DNA from: Chitinophagaceae bacterium UBA1931
GTDB lineage: Bacteria; Bacteroidota; Bacteroidia; Chitinophagales; Chitinophagaceae
Direction of reading: 5' to 3'
Assembly (NCBI GenBank): GCA_002337125.1
Contig: DDFJ01000001.1
Span: 769,597-833,596, forward strand
Length of the DNA stretch: 64,000 bases
Shown here: piece by piece, positions 1-7,257 of the stretch
Position numbering within the stretch: the first letter of the stretch is position 1
Layout of the letters: every line of letters begins with the position of its first letter
Program-made: the position numbers and the translations under genes
The notes under the pieces: model-generated
The model's input: the letters and a program-made list of their open reading frames with translations, nothing else
The model's database searches: none
Told to the model about the DNA's origin: nothing

Positions 1-1211
1 GCTTCATCTACAAAATGAAAACCATTGTTACCTGTTTGTGCAATGATGGTTTCCATCCTGTCGCACAACAAGGAAGCTGCAACAGGTTCGTACAGTTTAA
101 TATAATCAAGCGAAATATCACAGAAAGTGCATTTTCCCCAATAGCAACCATGTGCCATGGTGAGTTTGTTCCAGCGGCCATCTGTCCATAAACTGTGCAT
201 GGGATTGGCCACTTCAATGGCAGAAATATATTGATCCAGTAAAAGATCACTGTAATCAGGAGTTCCAACATCAACCTGTTTGTAATCTTTACAATTGCTG
301 TTGTTAAAATAAACTACTTCTCCTTTATCAAGAATAAATGTGCGCTTTAATTCTTCTTTACCAATTTCGTTGTTGAGAAATTTCAGCAACTGTTCAATAG
401 GAGCTTCACCATCATCAAGAGTAATTGTATCAAAGAATTCAAATACACGCTCATCTTTCAGTGAACGTAATTCTGTATTTGGAAAACCTCCACCCATGGT
501 TACATGAATGGATGGATGATGTTGTTTAATCCATTGTGCACAGCGGAATGCTGCAAACAAATTGCCGGGAAATGGAACTGATATCGCCACCAGCTTTGGT
601 TGCAGTTTGCAGATATGTTGCTTCAACTGTTCAATGGTGATTTCATCAACCAGCGACAACGGCTTTTGTAATTCGGCATACAATTCATCAAACCTGTTGG
701 CACTGCGGCCAAGATGCTCGGCATAGCGACTGAAACCAAAATGTTCATCCACACATTCCTTTACAAAATCAGAAAGATCTTCCAGGTACAATGTTGCAAC
801 ATGTTTGGCTTTGTCCTGCACACCCATTGATCCAAATGCCCAATGCAGATCGGTCAGTTCATTAAACCTGTCGGCTTCGGGTAAAAAGTTGCGTGATGCA
901 ATGAAATGCGCCATGGTTGGTTTCTTTCCCTGCAGAAATGCAACGGCATCATCAATGGTGCGTATGTACACATCTTTTTGTGCAAAGATGCGTTGTGCAT
1001 TTGCACTCAGCTGTTGTTCACTCCTTACTTCGCTGAACAAACGCTTTAATCCCTGTTTGCAAAAAAGTTTTATTGTTACTTCAATTCCCAGGTCGGCATG
1101 AAACGATGAAATGCCTTTGGTATTGAGAAAACCTTTCAGGTAAGCCGTTGCGGGGTACGGCGTATTAAGCTGTGTAAAAGGGGGCGTAAATAAAAAAACA
1201 GTTGTGTTCAA
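1..1211 (-). CDS. B12-binding-type radical SAM protein, 3' end outside window
   Basis: Reading the minus strand gives an open frame from a TTG codon at 1211 to the window edge, about 403 residues with no stop. An in-frame TAA lies four codons upstream, so TTG is the only usual start. The N-terminal ~200 residues look like a cobalamin-binding-type Rossmann domain (VAISVPFPGN, then MGGGFPNTE). The radical SAM cluster motif follows near residue 360 as HGCYWGKCTFCD. This puts four rather than the usual three residues between the first two cysteines. The family carries out radical SAM chemistry on unknown substrates; nothing here names the reaction. It lies 42 bp downstream of the TPR gene on the same strand and could be co-transcribed. 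The family call is firm, the function unknown. Confidence 0.75.
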   Translation of the reverse strand, partial: MNTTVFLFTPPFTQLNTPYPATAYLKGFLNTKGISSFHADLGIEVTIKLFCKQGLKRLFSEVRSEQQLSANAQRIFAQKDVYIRTIDDAVAFLQGKKPTMAHFIASRNFLPEADRFNELTDLHWAFGSMGVQDKAKHVATLYLEDLSDFVKECVDEHFGFSRYAEHLGRSANRFDELYAELQKPLSLVDEITIEQLKQHICKLQPKLVAISVPFPGNLFAAFRCAQWIKQHHPSIHVTMGGGFPNTELRSLKDERVFEFFDTITLDDGEAPIEQLLKFLNNEIGKEELKRTFILDKGEVVYFNNSNCKDYKQVDVGTPDYSDLLLDQYISAIEVANPMHSLWTDGRWNKLTMAHGCYWGKCTFCDISLDYIKLYEPVAASLLCDRMETIIAQTGNNGFHFVDE

Positions 1212-1253
1212 TAGCTGTGCTTATGCGGCAAATCTATACCTATTTCCTTAAAG

Positions 1254-2012
1254 CTATACTTTCCAGGTAGCCAGCAACTGGCGTGCTTCTTCTTTTACTG
1301 TATTATCATCGGCTGCGGTGTTGGGTAAGCGCAGCATGTAGTTCAGTAAATCGGCAGCTTTCTTTTTATTGTTCTTACGGTAATATGCTTTTGCAAGTTC
1401 AAGATAATTGAGATTGAAGTTGGGTGAAAGTGAACGCACTTTTTCATAATAGTAAATGGCAGAATCAAGCGAGTTGGCCTGTACCCCACCGTAAAAAACT
1501 TTTACTGCTGCTTTTTGTATGGCATTGAGATTACTGAGTTCAAAATGCCAGCGTGCAATTATGAAAACAGCTTTAAAATTGTTGGAATTTGTTTTTAAAG
1601 CTTTATCCGCATAGTTTTTTATTTCACGTACGTATTCAATTTTTTCTTTGCCATCTTTTAACAACGACATTCGTGCATAAGCCAGCGACATTACCACATT
1701 TGCTTCACTATCATCAGGACTGATTTTTAAAGCCCGTTGTGCATAAATTTTTGCAGCGGTATAATAATCCATCTGCTTTTCAGGTGTGCTTTGACGGCGG
1801 CCAATACGACTTGCCAGTTCACTGCAACGGGTTAGTGCATACAGGTGATGTGGCTGCAGTTTTACAACATCTTTAAACTTCTGGTAAGCATCCTCCTCTT
1901 TCATTTGCTTTTCAAGAAGGTCGGCCTGTTTTACCATATCGTCAACCTGTTGCGAAAAAACCGGGAAGGCTGCAACAAAAAGGAATGATAAGATGAATAT
2001 GTGTTTCAGCAT
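1254..2012 (-). CDS. Secreted TPR-repeat protein
   Basis: 252 residues. A Sec signal peptide covers about residues 1-20 and ends in VFSQ, so the protein should be periplasmic. The rest is helical with tetratricopeptide-like units, for example AYQKFKDVVKLQP near residue 43, AQRALKISPDDSEA near 92 and YYEKVRSLSPNF near 188. TPRs are protein-interaction scaffolds and no catalytic motif is visible. It starts 7 bp after the folB stop, so the two genes are probably one transcript. No specific role can be assigned. Confidence 0.8.
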   Translation of the reverse strand: MLKHIFILSFLFVAAFPVFSQQVDDMVKQADLLEKQMKEEDAYQKFKDVVKLQPHHLYALTRCSELASRIGRRQSTPEKQMDYYTAAKIYAQRALKISPDDSEANVVMSLAYARMSLLKDGKEKIEYVREIKNYADKALKTNSNNFKAVFIIARWHFELSNLNAIQKAAVKVFYGGVQANSLDSAIYYYEKVRSLSPNFNLNYLELAKAYYRKNNKKKAADLLNYMLRLPNTAADDNTVKEEARQLLATWKV

Positions 2013-2019
2013 GATCAGT

Positions 2020-2370
2020 TTAATACGATTGTTTCAGTGTTATACCCGTTCGCCCCTGGAACTGTTCAATGGGAGGCGAACATTTATCAATATCAATTAC
2101 TATACCTTTTATAAACGGAAATTCTTTTTTTACGTCATTACAGATGTTTTCGGCCACTGTTTCTATAAGACCGGTTGGTACCTGCATGTGCTGCTTAACA
2201 ATTTCATATATAACAACATAATTAACAGTTTGTTCAATCGACAGTACAGGTTTCTCCGGTTCATAACTTACAGTGAGGTTTACTTCAAAAGGCCCGCCGG
2301 TTAGTTCCTCGCCGGGGTAAAGCCCGTGGAAGGCATGAAACTTCAGTTGTTTGAGATGTACTTCAATCAT
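2020..2370 (-). CDS. folB: Dihydroneopterin aldolase
   Basis: 116 residues starting MIEVHLKQLKFHAFHG, the typical FolB opening and length. A start at 2448 would add 26 residues unlike the family and run through a repeat-like leader, so ATG at 2370 is preferred. Catalytic-type residues are visible: E21 or E22 after FHAFHGLYPG, a tyrosine near 51-55 and K96 in IDIDKCSPP. The enzyme cleaves 7,8-dihydroneopterin to 6-hydroxymethyl-7,8-dihydropterin and glycolaldehyde in cytoplasmic folate synthesis. It is followed after 7 bp by the TPR gene. No other folate gene is nearby. Confidence 0.9.
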   Translation of the reverse strand: MIEVHLKQLKFHAFHGLYPGEELTGGPFEVNLTVSYEPEKPVLSIEQTVNYVVIYEIVKQHMQVPTGLIETVAENICNDVKKEFPFIKGIVIDIDKCSPPIEQFQGRTGITLKQSY

Positions 2371-2415
2371 GTTCCGAAAATAAAGAAGTATGAGGGAAAG
2401 GAGGAAGATTTTTTT

Positions 2416-2453
2416 GCCACAAAGACACAAAGGCAAGAAGTTGCACAAAGAGG
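2416..2453. repeat. CACAAAG-type short intergenic repeat, copy 1
   Basis: Just upstream of folB lies a run of near-repeats of the word CACAAAG (GCCACAAAGACACAAAGG, then TTGCACAAAGAGG). A reverse-complement relative sits at 8451-8486 downstream of trxB. This is a dispersed low-complexity element; no function is visible. Confidence 0.5.
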
Positions 2454-2503
2454 TGAAGTTTGGTTTGAATAGTTGACGAAATTCAATCGTTCTTTTAATT
2501 TTC

Positions 2504-2941
2504 CTAATCTGTATAAAGTTTCATAATCATATAGGAATTAATATAGTATTCCATCCCTGTACAACCACTGGCGATTGTAAATAAGGTAGTATCATTTTGA
2601 TGTTGAAAGCAGATGTTTTTCAAATCAGGATATTTTCTGCTCCATAAAATTTCATACGCATAAATAACTATACATTTTTCTTTGCTTTTCGTTAATAAAA
2701 CAAGTTCTTCATCTGTTGCGGTTTCTTTCAACTTTAAAAAAAGGTTATAGTAAACATTGTCAGTTTCACGTATTCCCCAGGAGCCAACAATATAGCCGAA
2801 GTGAACCATCTTTTCCTTTTGCAATTTTTTTACAATCTGATTAATTTCCGGTCGTAAGCCAAGAGTATCTGATTGAGCCCAAAGTTTATTTGTAAAAAAC
2901 AGCAAAAGAATCAAAATGCTGTTCTTTTTGAATCGAAACAT
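2504..2941 (-). CDS. Small secreted protein of unknown function
   Basis: 145 residues. A signal peptide covers residues 1-22 (hydrophobic ILILLLFFTNKLWA, cleavage before QSDT), so it is probably periplasmic. The mature part begins with a charged helix (EINQIVKKLQKEKM) and continues as a mixed fold with IVIYAYEILWSRKYPDL near residue 92. Two cysteines lie further on, in KNICFQHQ and ASGCTG. I do not recognise the family. It stands alone, with 55 bp to any neighbour on the folB side and 127 bp on the other. Confidence 0.65.
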   Translation of the reverse strand: MFRFKKNSILILLLFFTNKLWAQSDTLGLRPEINQIVKKLQKEKMVHFGYIVGSWGIRETDNVYYNLFLKLKETATDEELVLLTKSKEKCIVIYAYEILWSRKYPDLKNICFQHQNDTTLFTIASGCTGMEYYINSYMIMKLYTD

Positions 2942-3068
2942 GTGTAAGAAGGAACATCTTTTTAGTTACAGGTGTTCATTGTTTTAAAATTACATCACAG
3001 CTTTGATTTGTGGCGACCGAAACAAAAATTTAATACCCCAATAACATTTTTAACGGTTACTATTCAGG

Positions 3069-3461
3069 TTAACTCTCGTTCAGCAGCATCCATGAAGTTC
3101 CGAATTTATCACGCAGCATGGCAAAGCGGTTGGCAAAAAATGTTTTTTCCATTTTCATGAACACTTCACCATCTGTTGCCAGCAAGTTATACACCCGTTC
3201 GGCTTCTTCTGCAGTATCCAATCGTAAGGTAAGGTAGGCACTGCGCATTGGTTCGGCATTGGGCACATCAGCACCTCTCATCAGTGTACCTCCTATTTCT
3301 ATGATTGCATGCATAATTGGTTTGGCCCATTCTTTTGGAAAATGTTCAGGAGCTTGCTGATGCTGCATCATCATTACTATTTTCCCGTGAAGATGCTGCT
3401 CGTAAAACTGAAATGCTTTTTCGCAATGCCCGGGATAGTTAATATAAATGTCAAGGTTCAT
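3069..3461 (-). CDS. VOC (glyoxalase-fold) protein, PhnB-like
   Basis: 130 residues, the normal length for a PhnB-like glyoxalase-fold protein. The N-terminus (IYINYPGHCEKAFQFYEQHL) is the classic first beta-alpha module, and the C-terminus ends with the family feature DKFGTSWMLL. There is no signal peptide, so it is cytoplasmic. The substrate cannot be told from sequence; relatives are metal-dependent lyases, isomerases or binding proteins. A second, lipoprotein version of the same fold is encoded at 4650-5249 on the other side of the dioxygenase-like gene. Confidence 0.85.
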   Translation of the reverse strand: MNLDIYINYPGHCEKAFQFYEQHLHGKIVMMMQHQQAPEHFPKEWAKPIMHAIIEIGGTLMRGADVPNAEPMRSAYLTLRLDTAEEAERVYNLLATDGEVFMKMEKTFFANRFAMLRDKFGTSWMLLNES

Positions 3462-3616
3462 GGAATTAATTTTTTTGCGATGATTGTTGTTTCAACAATT
3501 GAAATTAATAACTTTTAGTTGCCGGTTTGCAAGGTTATGAACAGTTAAATTAATCAATTCATCTTTGGCGGAATAAAGTATATTTATTTCATTTGGTAAA
3601 CATTGAGCTAAACATA

Positions 3617-4627
3617 ATGAAACAACAAACCAATCTTACTTCTGTTGCCGGTCAGTTTGAAACAGGCATTACAGGCATTTACCAACTGAAACGGATATGG
3701 AGCAAACTCATCACAAACAGTAATGATCAATATCCAGCGGAGCAACAGCTTGATTACAGTATTATTAATTTACTGGGTATTGGTTTGTTGCCTTTGTACC
3801 AGTTTGTTCATTCTTCAAAGCCGGGGTTTGCAGAGTTTGAAGAATGGATACTTGCCCAGCATCAACATCAAATACCGGAAAGCCTGGTTCAGCAATGCAA
3901 TAATTTGGTCAAGAACGAAACCGTCGGGGGTTCTTTTACAGAAAATGTACTTTCGGAAGAAGATATTGAGCACTGGAACCGTCATGGTTATTTAATTCTG
4001 CGCAATGCTGTACCTGCTGAAGATTGTGCAGAAACCTGTTCATTGATCTGGGATTTTCTTGGCATGAAGGAAGATGATCCTGCAACATGGTACAATAAAC
4101 ATGAAAGCATTCAGGGAATAATGGTAACACTTTATAACCATCCTCTTATTATTAAAAACAGGCAAAACGTTTTTATACGAAAGGCCTATGAACAATTATG
4201 GGGAACCAATAACCTGATTGTTACTGCCGACAAGGTTGGGTTTAATCCTCCGGAAACCAAAAGTTATAAATATAAAGGCGCAGGTATGCATTGGGACACT
4301 TCTCTTGCAACTCCTATCCCTTTCGGTACGCAGGGAATTTTGTATTTAACTGATACTGCCGAAAACCAGGGAGCATTCCGTTTGGTTCCGGGCTTTCATT
4401 TACGCATACACGATTGGTTGCAGCAACTGCCTTCAACTGCTAATCCAAGAAATGAACCTATTGCTGCATCCTACATAAAACATATTGCAGCTAATGCAGG
4501 CGATTTTATCATCTGGCATCATGCTTTGCCTCATGACGGAAGCCCCAACACTGCATCAAAACCAAGACTTGTACAATATTTCAATTGGTTCGATCCTTCA
4601 GTTAAACAACAGGAAGTATGGGTGTAA
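3617..4627 (+). CDS. Phytanoyl-CoA dioxygenase (PhyH) family protein
   Basis: 336 residues from ATG 3617; an upstream GTG-type start would add eight unremarkable residues. The C-terminal half has the non-haem Fe(II)/2-oxoglutarate oxygenase signature. HxD is at H225-D227 in GMHWDTSL, the distal histidine at H306 in LPHDGS, and a 2-oxoglutarate-binding arginine about 11 residues later in KPRLVQYF. Residues 112-135 (LSEEDIEHWNRHGYLILRN) are the usual PhyH opening. The N-terminal ~105 residues are extra helical sequence. The product would hydroxylate a small molecule in the cytoplasm; the substrate is unknown. It converges with the lipoprotein gene at 4650, 22 bp away. Confidence 0.85.
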   Translation: MKQQTNLTSVAGQFETGITGIYQLKRIWSKLITNSNDQYPAEQQLDYSIINLLGIGLLPLYQFVHSSKPGFAEFEEWILAQHQHQIPESLVQQCNNLVKNETVGGSFTENVLSEEDIEHWNRHGYLILRNAVPAEDCAETCSLIWDFLGMKEDDPATWYNKHESIQGIMVTLYNHPLIIKNRQNVFIRKAYEQLWGTNNLIVTADKVGFNPPETKSYKYKGAGMHWDTSLATPIPFGTQGILYLTDTAENQGAFRLVPGFHLRIHDWLQQLPSTANPRNEPIAASYIKHIAANAGDFIIWHHALPHDGSPNTASKPRLVQYFNWFDPSVKQQEVWV

Positions 4628-4649
4628 ATTGGTTTTTGTTACCGGGTGA

Positions 4650-5249
4650 TTATTTAAGTTCTGAAAGGATCAGCTTTTTCTGTTTCAGTGTATTTCTCAT
4701 AGCCTTTTCTCTAACAACAGGATCATCACTGTTGATCAGGTCATAATATTCAACTGGTACTACCTGCCAGGATAGACCATATTTATCTTTACACCAGCCA
4801 CAAGAACTTTCCTGTCCACCGTTTGTAGTCAATGCATTCCAATAGTAATCAACTTCAGCCTGGTCTTTGCAATTAATCACAAACGAAACTGATTCATTAA
4901 ACTTAAAGTAAGGGCCTGCAGCTAAAATATTAAATTCGACACCGGCAATTTCCATTACTGCTGTTTCAAAGCTGTCCTGGCCACCTTGTGCTTTTGCTTC
5001 TGGCGGGTTTTTATATTGATGGTATTCTTTCAGTTTACCATCTTTAAAAATTGAAAGGTAATAATCCACAACTGCTTTTGCATCCTTATCAACCCAAAGT
5101 GAGGGTGTAATCTTTTGCTTTATCTTATCCGTTTGAGTTGAAGTTGATTGCGTTTTACTGCTGTCGGGAACGGTTTGTTGATGATTTGTACAACCTGTTA
5201 TACCAGCTATTATTACGGCTGTTATAACCATTAGTTTAACGTGTTTCAT
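4650..5249 (-). CDS. Lipoprotein with a VOC (PhnB-like) domain
   Basis: 199 residues from the ATG at 5249 (alternative 5261, four residues longer). The lipoprotein signal ends in GITGC, followed by a Ser/Thr/Gln-rich linker to about residue 45. From residue 48 (KITPSLWVDKDAKAVVDYYL) the sequence is a PhnB-type glyoxalase fold with DSFETAVMEIAGVEF and the terminal signature DKYGLSWQVVP. VOC proteins are usually cytoplasmic, so a lipid-anchored, exported version is unusual. A short helical tail follows. The substrate is unknown. Confidence 0.8.
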   Translation of the reverse strand: MKHVKLMVITAVIIAGITGCTNHQQTVPDSSKTQSTSTQTDKIKQKITPSLWVDKDAKAVVDYYLSIFKDGKLKEYHQYKNPPEAKAQGGQDSFETAVMEIAGVEFNILAAGPYFKFNESVSFVINCKDQAEVDYYWNALTTNGGQESSCGWCKDKYGLSWQVVPVEYYDLINSDDPVVREKAMRNTLKQKKLILSELK

Positions 5250-5388
5250 TGCTTCATTCATTTAAAAGTGATAATAAAAATTTCAACTCTGCTGATATTG
5301 TTAAACAAAGTGGTTGGGAGTTTTGCGTATGCGGTGTTGTTCCAAAAATTGCCGATAAGTAATAAATATACAAAACTTATCCTTGCTG

Positions 5389-5976
5389 TTATAATTGCGC
5401 CTGTAGGTTTTCAGGCGGTGGTTGAACATCATCTTCTTCATCAAACATATAAGGCAAAACGGGTTTCAAACGAACTGCCAAGTGATGAGTAAGATTATTC
5501 AAATCACTTGTGATTGGAGCTACTAAATCTTTAAAGGTTTGATTTAATTCGTTGAACGTGTATTTGACATCTTTATAGAAATGCGGTTCTACATCAAGTT
5601 GAAGCTCCCAAACTGTGACATAGGTTAAATCGTTTTTGTCCCAAGTAAAATATGAATGAGCCATATTGTTTCGTACTTTTTTGAACGCAATCAGGTGGTC
5701 AAATAATTTTTCATATTGTTTGTATAAATCTTTATGCTGCCTCTTTAAATACGATTGAAGCATACTGATTTTATGGTCAAACATGATACCTCGTAGATTG
5801 ATAGGAATAGTTAATTTGTACTTAACGCATTTTTCTTCGTGAAGTAGAATAAGGTTCTTTACTAACAAGGCTTCGGTGTGAGCAGAAACACGCATATAGC
5901 GGCCTCTGATTCCAACCTCAATTTTTTGTATCTTATCAAACATCTCATCTGACAAGTCTGACTTGTAATTGTCCAT
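5389..5976 (-). CDS. HEPN-like all-alpha protein
   Basis: 195 residues, no signal peptide, almost entirely helical. Residues 95-110 read IAFKKVRNNMAHSYFTW, giving R102-x4-H107, the pattern of the HEPN superfamily, which includes many RNases in toxin-antitoxin, Abi and CRISPR systems. The preceding helix (KQYEKLFDHLIAF) fits the fold. The acidic, proline-rich tail (DEEDDVQPPPENL) looks disordered. No antitoxin-like small gene lies next to it. The region on its start side carries inverted repeats and looks accessory. Assignment to HEPN rests on this motif and the helix pattern, so it is tentative. Confidence 0.6.
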   Translation of the reverse strand: MDNYKSDLSDEMFDKIQKIEVGIRGRYMRVSAHTEALLVKNLILLHEEKCVKYKLTIPINLRGIMFDHKISMLQSYLKRQHKDLYKQYEKLFDHLIAFKKVRNNMAHSYFTWDKNDLTYVTVWELQLDVEPHFYKDVKYTFNELNQTFKDLVAPITSDLNNLTHHLAVRLKPVLPYMFDEEDDVQPPPENLQAQL

Positions 5977-6200
5977 ATTTTAATCGGCAATGAATATTAA
6001 ATAAAATCGACTCTCAGTCGACGCTGGCGCTATCGTCTCGCTTGTGCCATAATCAAACAATATAACACAATTCAATCATACTCTTTTTATCATGAAAATT
6101 TCCTGCGCTGCTGTACAAATAATCTTCTTCGTATTCAACTAACTTGTACATGGTGCTCATGTGCCTGCAAAATAATATTCATTTTTGAAAGTTAATAATT

Positions 6201-6223
6201 GGCACAAGCGGGACGCTTGCGCC
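6201..6223. repeat. Stem-loop, 10-bp arms
   Basis: GGCACAAGCG and CGCTTGCGCC are complementary over ten positions with one mismatch around a GGA loop. The arm sequence also recurs at about 6040. There is no adjacent T-run, so a terminator is less likely than a repeat element. Confidence 0.6.
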
Positions 6224-6239
6224 TGTGGGTGCTATCTGT

Positions 6240-6271
6240 CCGCTGACATAACACAAATGCAATGTTAGCGG
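6240..6271. repeat. Imperfect palindrome next to the 6277 gene, attC-like in form
   Basis: CCGCTGACAT and ATGTTAGCGG form ten-base arms with one G/T mismatch around a 12-base loop. The site lies directly at the 3' end of the minus-strand gene 6277-6774. Half of it (CCGCTAACA in the reverse reading) recurs just beyond that gene's 5' end at 6794-6802. The form recalls cassette recombination sites, but the bases do not match the canonical integron core site. Confidence 0.5.
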
Positions 6272-6276
6272 TAGTT

Positions 6277-6774
6277 TTATTGGTATTCAGAATAATTTTT
6301 GTCAAGAATAACCCACAATAACTTGTCGGTTTTCAAGGCAAGTATTTTCGTTCCGTCCTTTATGTCTTTTTGAATTTGTTTTTGCAATTCTTTATTTTGA
6401 ACTGGTACCTTATCTATAATAATTGTCCAATTTTTTGACAGAATTAGTTTATAGTTTGGGTTGTCTTTACTCATTATATCCAGTAAAACTTTTGGGGTGT
6501 TTGGTGCAAAAGTTCGTTTCTCCGCAAAATAAAGTGTGTCAGTGTTATAAACTAACTGAATTGATTTACACTTGTCAGGATTAAATTTTTTAAAATTATT
6601 TTGTCCCAATTGCAAATTTATTATTGTGTCACTCTGCACTAAACCGATTGATATTTCATTAGGCTTTTTGCTTAATGTGTCATTACCATTTAAAAGATAG
6701 ATTTTTTGCCCGATAGAATGATTTCCAATAAATAGGAGAAGAAAAAAGATAGGGAATCCAAATAACCGTTTCAT
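6277..6774 (-). CDS. Small secreted protein of unknown function
   Basis: 165 residues. A signal peptide covers about residues 1-22 (IFFLLLFIGNHSIG, cleavage before QKIY). The mature protein is lysine- and asparagine-rich and looks mostly beta (DTIINLQLGQNNFKKF, KSIQLVYNTDTLYFAEKR), ending with TDKLLWVILDKNY. The family is not recognised. The gene is bracketed by inverted copies of GTTAGCGG/CCGCTAAC (6264-6271 and 6794-6801), which suggests it was inserted as a unit. Its A+T-rich codon use differs from the metabolic genes nearby. Confidence 0.65.
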   Translation of the reverse strand: MKRLFGFPIFFLLLFIGNHSIGQKIYLLNGNDTLSKKPNEISIGLVQSDTIINLQLGQNNFKKFNPDKCKSIQLVYNTDTLYFAEKRTFAPNTPKVLLDIMSKDNPNYKLILSKNWTIIIDKVPVQNKELQKQIQKDIKDGTKILALKTDKLLWVILDKNYSEYQ

Positions 6775-6793
6775 ATTGTCTCATATTAAATTG

Positions 6794-6802
6794 CCGCTAA
6801 CA
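6794..6802. repeat. CCGCTAACA half-site
   Basis: CCGCTAACA lies just upstream of the 6277-6774 gene and is the inverse of TGTTAGCGG at 6263-6271 on its other side. It is only nine bases, so it could be chance. Its position exactly flanking the gene is the reason for listing it. Confidence 0.4.
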
Positions 6803-6976
6803 CATAAATATACGAAAGTTCCTAACCTTTAAACCTTCGCTTTTTTATACTTACTTCCTCATTATCAATGTGTTTTTTGTATTGTTTTCCATGAAAAACT
6901 TTCGCAAATACAAGTTGTATGCTTTCTTGTGCAAAGGTTTCCAACTCTATCTAAACAAAGGGCTTTGTTCAACAAA

Positions 6977-7186
6977 CAATGGTCATCCGAACAGAAACAA
7001 TAGCCTTCCGAACGCAAACAATGGTCATCCGAACAGAAACAATAGCCTTCCGAACGCAAAGAATGGCCATCCGAACAGAAACAATGGTCGTCCGAACGCA
7101 AACAATAGCCTTCCGAACAGAAACAATGGTCATCCGAACGCAAACAATAGCCTTCCGAACAGAAACAATGGCCATCCGAACTGAAA
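6977..7186. repeat. 21-bp tandem array, ten units
   Basis: Ten units of exactly 21 bp in perfect register, of the form CAAT-x6-CCGAAC-x5. Two segments exist in two versions (GGTCAT or AGCCTT, then AGAAA or GCAAA). Units 1-4 alternate strictly, giving a 42-bp higher-order period; the pairing of the two segments switches around units 5-6. Open frames cross the array on both strands because 21 is a multiple of three, but none has a credible gene context. It lies between the 3' end of the 7258 gene and the 5' side of the 6277 gene. Confidence 0.9.
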
Positions 7187-7257
7187 CAATTGCTGATGCG
7201 GGGCATCAACTCAGTTACCCAATATTTCTTAATGCGGTATTGAAAGGTTGCGGAGGC

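Larger units (their letters stand above)
5977..6276. other. Gene-free spacer with inverted repeats
   Basis: No credible gene. It holds a palindrome TCGACT-CTC-AGTCGA at 6007-6021. The word GCTTGTGCC near 6040 recurs inverted at 6201, about 150 bp away, and two stem-loops are listed separately. The composition looks like accessory-region junction sequence. Confidence 0.6.

Noticed and set aside
805..1101. Plus-strand 98-residue open frame
   Set aside because: Antisense to the radical SAM gene, which has clear motifs.
5241..5492. Plus-strand open frame between the lipoprotein and HEPN-like genes
   Set aside because: Overlaps the 3' end of the HEPN-like gene and has no features of a real protein.
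6977..7186. CRISPR array
   Set aside because: Units are directly adjacent with no unique spacers, and no cas genes are present. The same holds for 57021-57461.
6865..7209. Open frames coding for NGHPNRN-type heptapeptide repeats on both strands
   Set aside because: All frames are open because the 21-bp period is divisible by three. None has a signal, domain or gene context, so the stretch is listed as a repeat only.
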